48,886 bases of DNA from Streptomyces sp. TRM68367 (GTDB taxonomy: Bacteria > Actinomycetota > Actinomycetes > Streptomycetales > Streptomycetaceae): positions 1 to 48,886 of the forward strand of contig NZ_JACTVI010000059.1 in NCBI RefSeq assembly GCF_014495685.1, read 5' to 3'. Positions within the stretch are counted from its first letter, which is position 1. Each line of letters starts with the position of its first letter. Made by a program: the position numbers and the translations under genes. Of this stretch, positions 25,721-33,760 are shown piece by piece. The notes under the pieces were generated by a model that was not told where the DNA came from, made no database searches, and worked only from the letters and a program-made list of their open reading frames with translations.

Positions 25721-26389
25721 TCACGATCCCTTCCCGAACGCGTAACGCACCGCCTGGGCACGGTCCTTGAGCCCCGTCTTGGTGAAGATGTTGTTGATGT
25801 GGGTCTTCACCGTCGCCGTGGAGACGTGCAGTCGTCGGGCGATCTCCGGATTGCTTAGTCCCTCGGCGATGAGCACCAGCACCTCGGTCTCCCGCGCTGT
25901 GAGCCCGTCCGGCGGCCCGGCAGGCTCCGCCGGTCTCGGCGGCCCGGGCTCCGACAGGCGCTCCAGCAGCCGCCGTTGGATGCTCGGCGACAGCCCGGCG
26001 TCGCCCGACAGCACGTCGTGCACGGCTCGCACGATCTCGTCCCCGGTCGCGTCCTTGGTGAGGTAGCCGCGCGCCCCCGCTGTCAGCGCCGGGAACAGCG
26101 AGTCGTCGTCCGCGTAGGTGGTGAGTACCACGACCTGCGTCGCCGGGTGCTCGGCGCGGATCCGCGCGGTCGCCTCCACTCCGTCGCAGCGGGGCATGCG
26201 CAGGTCCATCAGCACCACGTCCGGGGCAAGTTCGGCGACGAGCTGCACCGCCTCCTGCCCGTCCCCGGCCGCACCCACCACCTCGATGCCGGGCAGCAGC
26301 CCCAGCAGCATCACGATGCCCTCACGGACCACGGTCTGATCGTCCGCGACCACCACACGCGCGGTCTCCCTCTCGGCCTCCTCCGTCAC
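25721..26389 (-). CDS. NarL/FixJ-family response regulator
   Basis: 222 residues. Receiver domain with acidic pocket VVVADDQTVVREG and phospho-acceptor Asp62 (VVLMDLRMPRCDG), then a LuxR-type HTH (LTARETEVLVLIAEGLSNPEIARRLHVSTATVKTHINNI). GTG start overlaps the kinase stop by four bases, so it is the last gene of a three-gene operon. Its likely operator is the cluster of GGGTGGA/TCCACCC elements upstream of the operon, implying autoregulation. The target process is unknown. Confidence 0.93.
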   Translation of the reverse strand: MTEEAERETARVVVADDQTVVREGIVMLLGLLPGIEVVGAAGDGQEAVQLVAELAPDVVLMDLRMPRCDGVEATARIRAEHPATQVVVLTTYADDDSLFPALTAGARGYLTKDATGDEIVRAVHDVLSGDAGLSPSIQRRLLERLSEPGPPRPAEPAGPPDGLTARETEVLVLIAEGLSNPEIARRLHVSTATVKTHINNIFTKTGLKDRAQAVRYAFGKGS

Positions 26390-27537
26390 ACCGGCACCTT
26401 CAACGTCACCACGAACCCCTCCTCGCCCGGCCCCGCCTCCAGCGAACCGCCGAGCAGTTCGGCACGCTCCCGCATGCCCAGCAGACCGTACCCGGCTCCG
26501 GACCCGCTCAGCTCGCCCGGCGAGCCGCCCGAGTCTCTTACGTCCAGCGTCACTTCGTGCGGGCCGTAGTCCAGCAACACGCTGACCTTGGCGCCCGGGG
26601 CGTGCTTGCGGGCGTTGGTCAGGGCCTCCTGGGCGACTCTGCGCACGGCCTGCGACGCCTCCGCCGGCAGGGGTCTGCGTTCACCCGTGACGGTGACCTC
26701 GGCACCGGGCGCCGTACCCGCGACACGGGTGAGGAAGTCCTCCAGCGGGCTCAGCTCCCCGCGTAGCGCGGACAGGGCCTGCCGGGTCTCGGCGAGCCCG
26801 TCGCGCGCCATGCCCCGTGCCGCCACGACCCGGTCGAGGATCTGGTCCCGGTCGGCATCCCGTTCGAGCAGCAGCCGGGCCGCCTCCAGGTGCACGAGCT
26901 GCGCGGAGAGGCTGTGCGCCAGCACGTCGTGGATCTCCCGGGCGATCCGGCCCCGCTCCGCGAGCGCCGCCGTCTCCGCCTCGGCCGCCCGCGCGGCGCG
27001 CTCCTGGGCGAGCAGCCGCTGGGCGCTGCCCCGCGCCTCGGCGTCCAGCCGCAGGACGTATCCGGCGAGGGCGAGCCCCGCTGTTGTGACCGCCGAGGTC
27101 AGCCAAGGGTCGTCGTTGACTGCGGCGTACGACGCGAGGGACACCGACGCAACGGGCAAGGCAGCCGCCATGGGCAGCCGTTCCAGGGCGCAGATGGCAC
27201 AGCCGCACCACAGGACGAGTGCGGCGACACCCAGATTGGTGAACTGGGCCACGGCTGCGCAGCCCAGGAGTACGGCGATGAGGGCCAGGGACGGCCACAG
27301 TCTGTGCGCGTACGTGGTGCGGAAGAAGGCCCATGCGACGAAGCCGGCCAGGAGGATGCCCGCGGCCGCGCCGACCGCGGCCCAGCCGCGCGCGTGGGAG
27401 TCGCTGACGACGCCCCACAGCAGCATGCCGAGCACGAGCGTCCGGATGACCGCGGCGAGCAGGCGACGGGGGCCCGAGATCCCCTCGCGGCCGAGCGCCT
27501 CCCGGGACGGCCAGCGCGTCCAGGTGTGCTCTGTCAC
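26386..27537 (-). CDS. Sensor histidine kinase (NarL partner, HisKA_3)
   Basis: 383-residue kinase from GTG 27537, which overlaps the DUF1453 stop as GTGA; the longer open frame upstream is shadow. It has four to six TM helices between about 25 and 165 with hardly any extracellular domain, suggesting intramembrane sensing or sensing through its membrane partner. The dimerisation helix has the phospho-accepting His203 in AREIHDVLAHSLSAQL. The HATPase domain has ALTNARKHAPGAKV and GAGYGLLGMRERAELLGGSLE. Typical of actinobacterial LiaS/DesK-like kinases; the signal is unknown. Confidence 0.92.
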   Translation of the reverse strand: MTEHTWTRWPSREALGREGISGPRRLLAAVIRTLVLGMLLWGVVSDSHARGWAAVGAAAGILLAGFVAWAFFRTTYAHRLWPSLALIAVLLGCAAVAQFTNLGVAALVLWCGCAICALERLPMAAALPVASVSLASYAAVNDDPWLTSAVTTAGLALAGYVLRLDAEARGSAQRLLAQERAARAAEAETAALAERGRIAREIHDVLAHSLSAQLVHLEAARLLLERDADRDQILDRVVAARGMARDGLAETRQALSALRGELSPLEDFLTRVAGTAPGAEVTVTGERRPLPAEASQAVRRVAQEALTNARKHAPGAKVSVLLDYGPHEVTLDVRDSGGSPGELSGSGAGYGLLGMRERAELLGGSLEAGPGEEGFVVTLKVPV

Positions 27538-28061
27538 ACGGACTCCCTTCGCGCGGGCCGGTACACGCCGTGCCCGTACGCCGTGCCCGTCGGCGCGGCC
27601 GGGCGCAGGAGCTGAGCGCGCCAGGCCAGGATGCCCGAGCGGACCAGGAGCGTGCCCGCGAGGGCGAGCAGCAGCGCGGAGCTGTCCTGGTGCACGCCGA
27701 TGGCCGCGCCGAGCGCGAAGAGACCGGCGCGCAGGCCGATGCCGACGATCCACACGGCGGCGCTCGCCCCGGTGCTCCTGCTCCACACGGTGCCGTCCTC
27801 CGCCGCCCATATGCGGGTGGTCCAGGCCCAGCCGGTTCCGATGGCCAGGCCCACGAGCACCTCGGTGCCGAGCAGCAGGGCCGACGCGGTGAGGTGATGC
27901 GTGTCGAGCAGGCCGGGCTCGCGGAGGGCGACGACGGTCAGGACCACGGGCGGGACCCACCAGCGCCGCTCGTCGTCGATCCGGTTTGGGCGGAACTGCC
28001 GGACGATCACCAGGCCGGCAACCGCCACGATCACCAACGCGTCAACGAGCCCGGACATCAC
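27534..28061 (-). CDS. DUF1453/CcdC-like membrane protein
   Basis: 175-residue integral membrane protein with about five TM helices (LVDALVIVAVAGLVIV, WVPPVVLTVVALREP, ASALLLGTEVLVGLAIG, AAVWIVGIGLRAGLFALGAAIG, SALLLALAGTLLVRSGIL). The pattern fits DUF1453. It opens the operon with the kinase and regulator by a GTGA overlap, so it may modulate or supply the kinase signal. ATG 28061 or the next codon ATG 28058 could start it. No enzymatic motif is visible. Confidence 0.8.
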   Translation of the reverse strand: MMSGLVDALVIVAVAGLVIVRQFRPNRIDDERRWWVPPVVLTVVALREPGLLDTHHLTASALLLGTEVLVGLAIGTGWAWTTRIWAAEDGTVWSRSTGASAAVWIVGIGLRAGLFALGAAIGVHQDSSALLLALAGTLLVRSGILAWRAQLLRPAAPTGTAYGHGVYRPARRESV

Positions 28062-28152
28062 AGCCTCCGTGTGCGAGGAAGGGAGAGCCGGCAGCGAGTG
28101 CCGCCGACGCCTTCGACGCTACGGAAATCGCCAGGTCGCGGGGTCGGAGCCC

Positions 28153-28205
28153 GGGTGGATCATGGGTGGATACCCGACCGGGCGAGGACTCCACCCACGG
28201 GTGGA
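28153..28205. promoter_or_regulatory. GGGTGGA element cluster upstream of the three-gene two-component operon
   Basis: GGGTGGA occurs at 28153, 28164 and 28199 and its complement TCCACCC at 28190; the last two make a perfect dyad TCCACCC-AC-GGGTGGA (28190-28205). All lie 90-145 bases before the DUF1453 start and behind the parE terminator, where the operon promoter is expected. Probable autoregulatory operator of the NarL-type regulator. Confidence 0.55.
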
Positions 28206-28227
28206 CACACCCGCCCTTTCCGACTCC

Positions 28228-28250
28228 GGCACCGGCACCGGCACCGGCAC
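28228..28250 (+). repeat. Short GGCACC tandem repeat
   Basis: About four back-to-back copies of the hexamer GGCACC lie in the intergenic stretch between the two-component operon and parE. The remainder of 28062-28403 shows only the GGGTGGA cluster and the parE terminator. Confidence 0.8.
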
Positions 28251-28352
28251 AACGCTCACGGCCGCCGATGACGTGACGAGGACACCTCACCGGGCCGCCC
28301 GGCGCCCGACAACGAAATCGACACGGTCGGCCGGCGCTGAAATCCGATTCGG

Positions 28353-28374
28353 CCGGGGCCCGGTGAGGCCCCGG
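28353..28374 (-). terminator. parE terminator
   Basis: CCGGGGCC (28353-28360) pairs perfectly with GGCCCCGG (28367-28374) around a six-base loop, 30 bases beyond the parE stop. Confidence 0.65.
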
Positions 28375-28403
28375 TCCGAGCCCGGCGCAGCGTCCCGCAG
28401 CGG

Positions 28404-30527
28404 CTACGCGTCGATACGCGACCGGTCCAGCGTCGCCGCCGAGCTGGAGATGAACTCCTTGCGGGGAGCCACCTCGTTGCCCATCAGCAGATCGAAGACC
28501 TGCTCGGCGGCCTCCAGGTCGGCGAGGTTGATCCGGCGCAGGGTGCGGTGGCGCGGGTCCATGGTCGTCTCGGCCAGCTGGTCGGCGTCCATCTCGCCGA
28601 GACCCTTGTAGCGCTGGATGGAGTCCTTGTAGCGGATGCCCTTGGTCTGGAACTCCATGAGTGTGTCGCGCAGCTCGCGGTCCGAGTACGTGTAGACGTA
28701 CTTGTCCTGGCCCTTCTTGGGCTGGATCAGCTCGACGCGGTGCAGCGGCGGCACGGCGGCGAACACCCGGCCCGCCTCGACCATGGGCCGCATGTAGCGC
28801 TGGAACAGGGTCAGCAGCAGGCAGCGGATGTGGGAGCCGTCCACGTCGGCGTCGGTCATCATGATGATCTTGCCGTAGCGGGCCGCGTCGATGTCGAACG
28901 TCCGCCCGGATCCGGCTCCTATGACCTGGATGATCGCACCGCACTCGACGTTCTTCAGCATGTCCGTCACGGACGACTTCTGGACGTTGAGGATCTTTCC
29001 GCGGATCGGCAGCAGCGCCTGGAACTCGGAGTTCCGGGCGAGCTTGGCCGTACCGAGCGCGGAGTCGCCCTCGACGATGAACAGCTCGCTGCGGTCGACG
29101 TCGTCGCTGCGGCAGTCGGCGAGCTTGGCGGGCAGGGAGGAGGACTCCAGGGCCGTCTTGCGGCGCTGCGCGTCCTTGTGCTGGCGGGCGGCGATGCGCG
29201 TACGGGCCGCGGCGACGGCCTTCTCCAGGACGACCCGGGCCTGCTGGGCCGCGTCGCGCTTGGTGGAGGTCAGGAACGCCCTGAGTTCCTTGGAGACCAC
29301 CTGGTTCACGATGCGGCGGGCCGCCGAGGTACCGAGGACCTCCTTGGTCTGCCCCTCGAACTGAGGCTCGGCGAGGCGGACGGTGACGACCGCGGTGAGG
29401 CCCTCCAGGGCGTCGTCCTTGACGATGTCGTCCTCGGCGACGCGCAGCAGCTTCTTGGCCCGCAGCACCTCGTTCATCGTCCTGGCGACGGCCTGCTCGA
29501 AGCCGGCGACGTGGGTGCCGCCCTTGGGGGTGGCGATGATGTTGACGAACGACCTGACTGTCGTGTCGTAGCCGGTGCCCCAGCGCAGGGCGATGTCGAC
29601 GCCGAGTTCCCGCACGACCTCGGTGGGGGTCATGTGACCGCGGTCGTCCAGCACGGGAACGGTCTCCTTGAACGTGCCCTGCCCCGTGAGGCGGAGTACG
29701 TCGCAGACCGGCTTGTCGGTGGCCAGGTACTCGCAGAACTCGCTGATGCCACCGTCGTAGCGGAAGGACTCCTCGCCCTTGCTGCCGCCGTCGCCGAGGC
29801 CGAACTCGTCACGGACGACGATGGTCAGTCCGGGCACCAGGAAGGCGGTCTGGCGGGCGCGCTGGTGCAGTGTCTCCAGGTTGAGCTTGGCGCCCTTGAG
29901 GAAGATCTGGCGGTCGGCCCAGTACCGCACGCGCGTGCCGCTGCGGCTCTTCGGGATCTTCTTGGCCTTGCGCAGCCCGCTCTTCGCCTCGAACTTGGCG
30001 TCCGGCCCCGCGGCCGCGAAGGCACCAGGGGCGCCGCGCCGGAAGCTGATGGCGTGGGTGTGGCCCGCGCGGTCCACCTCGATGTCGAGGCGGGCGGAGA
30101 GGGCGTTCACCACGGAGGCGCCCACGCCGTGCAGACCGCCGGAGGCGGCGTACGAGCCGCCGCCGAACTTGCCGCCGGCGTGCAGCTTGGTCATGACGAC
30201 CTCGACGCCGGAGAGGCCGGTCTTGGGCTCGACGTCGACCGGGATGCCGCGGCCGTTGTCACGGACCTCGACCGAGCCGTCGTCGTGCAGGATCACCTCG
30301 ATGTGGTCGCAGTAGCCGCCGAGGGCCTCGTCCACGGAGTTGTCGATGATCTCCCACAGGCAGTGCATCAGGCCGCGGCTGTCGGTCGACCCGATGTACA
30401 TGCCAGGGCGCTTACGCACGGCTTCGAGCCCCTCAAGGACGAGCAGGTGCCGCGCGGTGTAGTTGGACCCGTCCCGGTCTGCTCCTGCCAGCAGCGCAGT
30501 GGACGGCACGGACGTCTCGGCGGTCAC
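28404..30527 (-). CDS. parE: DNA topoisomerase IV subunit B
   Basis: ATPase subunit of topoisomerase IV, 707 residues, partner of ParC at 11.8-14.3 kb. GHKL ATP-binding motifs: EIIDNSVDEALGG (59-71), DNGRGIPVD (90-98), GGLHGVGASVVNALS (130-144). The TOPRIM metal site is EGDSA (486-490) and DADVDGSH (559-566), and QRYKGLGEMDADQL is near the C-terminus. The length is near that of other actinobacterial GyrB/ParE proteins without an insertion. parE and parC are separated by about 14 kb instead of being adjacent. The upstream 440 bases are non-coding and should hold promoters for parE and for the divergent DUF7455 gene. Confidence 0.95.
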   Translation of the reverse strand: MTAETSVPSTALLAGADRDGSNYTARHLLVLEGLEAVRKRPGMYIGSTDSRGLMHCLWEIIDNSVDEALGGYCDHIEVILHDDGSVEVRDNGRGIPVDVEPKTGLSGVEVVMTKLHAGGKFGGGSYAASGGLHGVGASVVNALSARLDIEVDRAGHTHAISFRRGAPGAFAAAGPDAKFEAKSGLRKAKKIPKSRSGTRVRYWADRQIFLKGAKLNLETLHQRARQTAFLVPGLTIVVRDEFGLGDGGSKGEESFRYDGGISEFCEYLATDKPVCDVLRLTGQGTFKETVPVLDDRGHMTPTEVVRELGVDIALRWGTGYDTTVRSFVNIIATPKGGTHVAGFEQAVARTMNEVLRAKKLLRVAEDDIVKDDALEGLTAVVTVRLAEPQFEGQTKEVLGTSAARRIVNQVVSKELRAFLTSTKRDAAQQARVVLEKAVAAARTRIAARQHKDAQRRKTALESSSLPAKLADCRSDDVDRSELFIVEGDSALGTAKLARNSEFQALLPIRGKILNVQKSSVTDMLKNVECGAIIQVIGAGSGRTFDIDAARYGKIIMMTDADVDGSHIRCLLLTLFQRYMRPMVEAGRVFAAVPPLHRVELIQPKKGQDKYVYTYSDRELRDTLMEFQTKGIRYKDSIQRYKGLGEMDADQLAETTMDPRHRTLRRINLADLEAAEQVFDLLMGNEVAPRKEFISSSAATLDRSRIDA

Positions 30528-30967
30528 GCGGTTCGCTCCTCGCTGAATTTCATCTGGGGCCCATCTGGGTAAGGGCTCGGCTCCATCGTCGTTCAGAGGG
30601 TACCGAGGCCTGGTAGAGCCGTTGTAACGCCACCCTCCTCTGAAGTCACACTAGTCCAGAGTCGCATGCTTGTTCGATCCCTCGATGGAGTGAAGTACAT
30701 ATCACGTTCCCTTCGAGGCATGAACCATTTAGGCTCCGGGCACGTCCTCATGAACAAACCGGCAACCAGCCGGGAGGACCAGACACTGACCGACAGCGCG
30801 AACCCGTACGACACACAGACACGCACTACGGCACATTCGCCGCCAAACCGGCAGCAGACAGCCGCCTCCGAGAGATTTTTCAAGGAGAAGCCACGAGCGG
30901 GAACGTTTTGAGGCTGGTTGGATGTTGACCCTGGTACGACAGCTCGTCGAGCTAGAGAAGAGGCGAC
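30528..30967. other. Divergent intergenic region parE / DUF7455 gene
   Basis: 440 bases without a credible gene; the 81-codon plus-strand frame at 30666-30911 has no ribosome site or family look. The region is less GC-rich than its surroundings and must contain promoters for both flanking genes, but I could not fix -35/-10 pairs with confidence. Confidence 0.6.
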
Positions 30968-31195
30968 GTGACTACTGTTCTGACTTCCGCGAGCCCGCTG
31001 ACGGCCGCTGATCGATGCGACCGCTGCGGCGCCCAGGCCTACCTGCGCGTCGTCCTGCTGAGCGGCGGAGAACTGCTCTTCTGCGCCCACCATGGTCGCA
31101 AGTTCGAGCCGGAACTCAAGAAGATCGCCGCTGAGATACAGGACGAGACGGAGCGCCTGACTTCCGCTCCGGCATCCTCCGAAGAAGAGCGCTGA
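30968..31195 (+). CDS. DUF7455 zinc-ribbon-like small protein
   Basis: 75 residues from GTG 30968, with AGAGG about 5 bases upstream. The centre reads DRCDRCGAQAYLRVVLLSGGELLFCAHHGRKFEP: CxxC followed by CxHH is a probable four-ligand zinc knuckle, the pattern of the DUF7455 family. The last 25 residues are a charged helix. It is conserved next to hrdB/parE in Streptomyces as far as I recall. Function unknown; a nucleic-acid or protein contact role is only a guess. A strong shared terminator follows. Confidence 0.85.
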   Translation: MTTVLTSASPLTAADRCDRCGAQAYLRVVLLSGGELLFCAHHGRKFEPELKKIAAEIQDETERLTSAPASSEEER

Positions 31196-31236
31196 CACTC
31201 GCGTCCGACGAGCCAGCCCGGCACAGGCCGGTGAAA

Positions 31237-31272
31237 GGGCGGCTGCTCTTGCCGAGGCAAGGGCAGCCGCCC
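31237..31272. terminator. Bidirectional terminator between DUF7455 and protease genes
   Basis: GGGCGGCTGCTCTTGCC (31237-31253) and GGCAAGGGCAGCCGCCC (31256-31272) form a 17-bp stem with one G-U-type mismatch and a 2-base loop between convergent genes. Confidence 0.88.
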
Positions 31273-31292
31273 CGCTCGTGCGCTCGGCGCAG

Positions 31293-32126
31293 CTACGCCC
31301 GCGCCCAGCCCAGCGTCCGCAGGATCTCGGCCACGCGCGTGTACACGCCGGGACTGCCCGGCCGTCCGCAGCCGCTGCCCCAGGACGCGAGCCCGATCAG
31401 CCGCCCCTGGGCGACCAGCGGGCCGCCGCTGTCCCCCTGACAGGCGTCCGGGCCGCCCCGCGCCTCCCCGGCGCACAGCATGCTCGCGGCGCGGTACGTC
31501 CCCTCACCACCGCCCGGATACGCCCGTGCGCAGTTGGCGTCGGGCAGCACGCGCGCGCGTGCCGCCCGCAGACCGTTCGGGTACTGACCGGCACCCGTGG
31601 CGTCGCCCCAGCCGTAGACCATGGCCCTCGTACCCGGCGCGTACGCGGGATCGCCGGCGGCGGCCATCCCGATGACCGAGCCCGCGGGAAGGGGTTCGGC
31701 GAGAGTGAGCACGGCGAAGTCCCCCGAGTTGCTGTAGTCGTCGTAGCCCGGGTTCACCCAGGTACTGCGCACGGGAACCTCGGCACCCCGGTCCGAGAGC
31801 AGGTTCGTGCGGCCCGCTATGACCCGGAGGTCCGGCACCCGGTCCGGCGGCGCGCCCAGGACTTCCTCGTCCATGCAGTGGGCCGCGGTAAGCACGGTGG
31901 TCGGGCCGACCGCCACACCCCCGCAGAACTGCCCCGCGCGCGTACCGCCGAACCGGTCACGGCTGGACAGCGCCACCGTCCACGGACTTTCCGACACATC
32001 GACCGGGAAACCACCGACGACGACACTGTCGGCGGCCACGGGGCCGGCGGACGCCGTTGGTAGGGCAACTGCCGCCGCCACCAGCACCAGCGGCCGGGCC
32101 AGCGCCCGGACAAAGCGACCTCGCAT
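31293..32126 (-). CDS. Secreted trypsin-like serine protease (S1 family)
   Basis: 277-residue pre-protease. The ATG at 32126 is preferred over GTG 32132 because GAGGAG sits 5 bases before it. Signal peptide: Arg-rich n-region, hydrophobic core LVLVAAAVALPTASA, cut near ASA-GP or VAA-DS; the mature end VVVGG resembles an activated trypsin N-terminus. Catalytic triad His83 (TAAHC), Asp137 (GDFAVL), Ser233 (CQGDSGGP); Asp228 at the base of the S1 pocket predicts cleavage after Lys/Arg. Paired Cys flank His and Ser. It is separated from the hrdB 3' end by an inverted repeat and the hrdB terminator. Confidence 0.93.
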   Translation of the reverse strand: MRGRFVRALARPLVLVAAAVALPTASAGPVAADSVVVGGFPVDVSESPWTVALSSRDRFGGTRAGQFCGGVAVGPTTVLTAAHCMDEEVLGAPPDRVPDLRVIAGRTNLLSDRGAEVPVRSTWVNPGYDDYSNSGDFAVLTLAEPLPAGSVIGMAAAGDPAYAPGTRAMVYGWGDATGAGQYPNGLRAARARVLPDANCARAYPGGGEGTYRAASMLCAGEARGGPDACQGDSGGPLVAQGRLIGLASWGSGCGRPGSPGVYTRVAEILRTLGWARA

Positions 32127-32135
32127 GCGCACTCC

Positions 32136-32169
32136 TCACTCTGAGGTGATCATGGGACACCCAGAGTGA
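32136..32169 (-). promoter_or_regulatory. Inverted repeat in the protease leader
   Basis: TCACTCTG (32136-32143) and CAGAGTGA (32162-32169) are perfect 8-base arms 18 bases apart, ending 10 bases before the protease start. Either an operator or a leader hairpin; no assignment possible. Confidence 0.45.
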
Positions 32170-32206
32170 TCCAGCTCAGCGCGTCCCGCATCCGTGGGAC
32201 AGCACG

Positions 32207-32239
32207 AAGGCCCGGCTCCCTGCGAGGGAACCGGGCCTT
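32207..32239 (-). terminator. Terminator following the hrdB 3' end
   Basis: AAGGCCCGGCTCCCT (32207-32221) pairs with AGGGAACCGGGCCTT (32225-32239) with one mismatch, 21 bases past the hrdB stop on the minus strand. No complete gene in the window ends here, which is why it points to the lost hrdB body. Confidence 0.85.
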
Positions 32240-32260
32240 GTCCGTCGTACGGGCCGCGAC

Positions 32261-32281
32261 CTAGTCGAGGTAGTCGCGCAG
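32261..32281 (-). pseudogene. hrdB: Displaced 3' end of hrdB (principal sigma factor), probable attachment site
   Basis: Reading the minus strand, codons at 32281-32261 encode LRDYLD and a TAG stop, the exact C-terminus of Streptomyces HrdB (…HPSRSQVLRDYLD). Upstream codons read KHSAHPSI, no longer HrdB, so identity breaks at about 32282. A strong terminator follows at the right distance. The conserved neighbours (parE, DUF7455, protease) lie on the downstream side. hrdB is essential, so an intact copy must exist elsewhere; the simplest reading is that an element integrated into the 3' end of hrdB and this is the displaced tail. 21 matching bases is short, so comparison is needed. Confidence 0.65.
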
Positions 32282-32305
32282 TATGGATGGGTGAGCGCTG
32301 TGCTT

Positions 32306-32325
32306 GACCTGCATAAACGCAGGTC
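32306..32325 (-). terminator. Hairpin between the hrdB junction and the small membrane protein gene
   Basis: GACCTGC (32306-32312) and GCAGGTC (32319-32325) pair perfectly around ATAAAC, 37 bases past the stop of the membrane protein gene. It could equally be an arm of the integrase attachment region. Confidence 0.5.
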
Positions 32326-32361
32326 GATGAGGAGCGTGCGCCTTGAAATATCCTGGATTTA

Positions 32362-32709
32362 TCACGATCGCGGCCTCCGGCTGAGCCGATAGATGCCGTA
32401 GGTAATGCCGAGGATGATGTCCACGGCGGCCCATAGCGCGATGATGAGGCCAACACCGAGCGCAGTACCAACGTCCCCGGCCTCCTCACAGATCCGGAGG
32501 TCTTCGCCGGTCAGACCCTCACATGAGGGGTCGTCGCTGGCCGCGTTAACGCCCGTGATGATCCAGATCACGAACAGCAACTGCACCAAAAGGAAGATCC
32601 AGAGGAAGATCCTTCGGGGCCTCTTCATCTTCGCACCCGAGGCGGGAGGCGACGGACCCTCGGGGCGAGGCCCCCACTGCGGGGGCTGCGAAGGCGGGGT
32701 GCCAGTCAT
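32362..32709 (-). CDS. Small proline-rich membrane protein
   Basis: 115 residues from ATG 32709, AGAAGG about 8 bases upstream; the open frame further up is shadow. The first 25 residues are Pro/Gln/Gly-rich (TGTPPSQPPQWGPRPEGPSPP), then KMKRPRRIF and a TM helix (LWIFLLVQLLFVIWIITGV), a Cys-containing outer loop (CEGLTGEDLRICEEAGD), a second TM (ALGVGLIIALWAAVDIILGITY) and a basic tail. Similar two-helix proteins occur widely in Streptomyces, often on mobile elements. No function can be assigned. It is the first island gene after the hrdB junction. Confidence 0.7.
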   Translation of the reverse strand: MTGTPPSQPPQWGPRPEGPSPPASGAKMKRPRRIFLWIFLLVQLLFVIWIITGVNAASDDPSCEGLTGEDLRICEEAGDVGTALGVGLIIALWAAVDIILGITYGIYRLSRRPRS

Positions 32710-32965
32710 CAGCAGAACCTTCTCGACGTGCGAGGCAGGCAGCTCCGATATGAGTGCGTTTTCGACGTTACACCCCACTGCTCCGCGGTCGACGCTCTCG
32801 GCATGCAGGGCTGCCCTCACGGGGCCGCGTCTCATTTCAACGGTCCCCGGCGCGAGCGCGGTCCCGCACGAGGTCGATGGCGACGGCCAAGGTCCTAGCC
32901 GCCGACGAATCAATACCGGCCAGTAGAGCAGGTGAAGGGACATAGCAGGCGTACTGTCAGGAAAC

Positions 32966-33571
32966 ATGAACATCCGGAACTGCCTAATAGCTGCACTGGC
33001 AACAACCGGCCTCGTTCTCGGCGCTACCGCCTGCGGTGACGACGATGAAGTCGCCCCGACGCCGACGCTGACCGGGGTGGAGGGGGTGTCGCCGCCACCG
33101 GCGTCCCCGTCGCCCACACCTCCGCCTAAGCCGACACCGTCGGAGGCGCGCGAGCTGAAGGCCGGGCAGATCATCACCGTCACGACCGAGGACGGGCCTG
33201 CTGAGATCACCCTGCTGGCCGTCCACAACGCCACTGCGATCGGCGACGCGAAGGCAGATGCCGGACAGCAGTACGTCGTCTACACCATGCAGGTCAAGAA
33301 CCTCAGCTCGACCGGCACGACCGAGTGGAACACCTCCTGGCTGGAAAGCCCACGCTGGTCCGGTACCAACAGGGAAGCCGTCAGTCCTGTCTTCGTGATC
33401 GGACCCGAGGATCCCAAGCTGATCCCGTACGACCCCTTCTCCAGCACGCCCGAACCGCGCCCCGGCGAGCATGTCAAGGCAACGGAGGTACTCGGAGTCC
33501 CCAACAACTCCGGCACGCTGCAGTTCGAGGACGACGCTGGCAATGCACACTTCAACATCGTCATCAGGTAG
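32966..33571 (+). CDS. DUF4352-type secreted lipoprotein
   Basis: 201-residue lipoprotein. Signal peptide MNIRNCLIAALATTGLVLGATAC with lipobox GATAC puts the acylated Cys at residue 23; a Thr/Pro/Ser-rich spacer (about 30-60) follows. The globular part is an immunoglobulin-like DUF4352 domain (GQIITVTTEDGPAEITLLAVHNA...QYVVYTMQVKNLSS). It is anchored on the outer membrane face; ligand unknown. AGGAA precedes the ATG. It is divergent from the small membrane protein (256-base gap) and convergent with hsdM. The gap to hsdM (33572-33760) shows nothing recognisable. Confidence 0.82.
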   Translation: MNIRNCLIAALATTGLVLGATACGDDDEVAPTPTLTGVEGVSPPPASPSPTPPPKPTPSEARELKAGQIITVTTEDGPAEITLLAVHNATAIGDAKADAGQQYVVYTMQVKNLSSTGTTEWNTSWLESPRWSGTNREAVSPVFVIGPEDPKLIPYDPFSSTPEPRPGEHVKATEVLGVPNNSGTLQFEDDAGNAHFNIVIR

Positions 33572-33760
33572 TAGAAGGGCTCAGCTCCACAGGACGAACC
33601 CGCACCGGCTGCACGTCCGGCGCACGAGCGTCCCGCAGCGGCGGCGACCATGGCGCCCGCCACCACCGGAGGCAGGGAAGGGCCGCCCTACTCAACGGCC
33701 AGGATCTCTGTCCAGCGGGCCGCGTACCCGACTTCACGCATACCGGGCCGCATGTGCCGC

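Noticed and set aside
30666..30911. 81-codon plus-strand frame between parE and the DUF7455 gene
   Set aside because: No ribosome binding site, no family likeness, lies in the expected promoter region.
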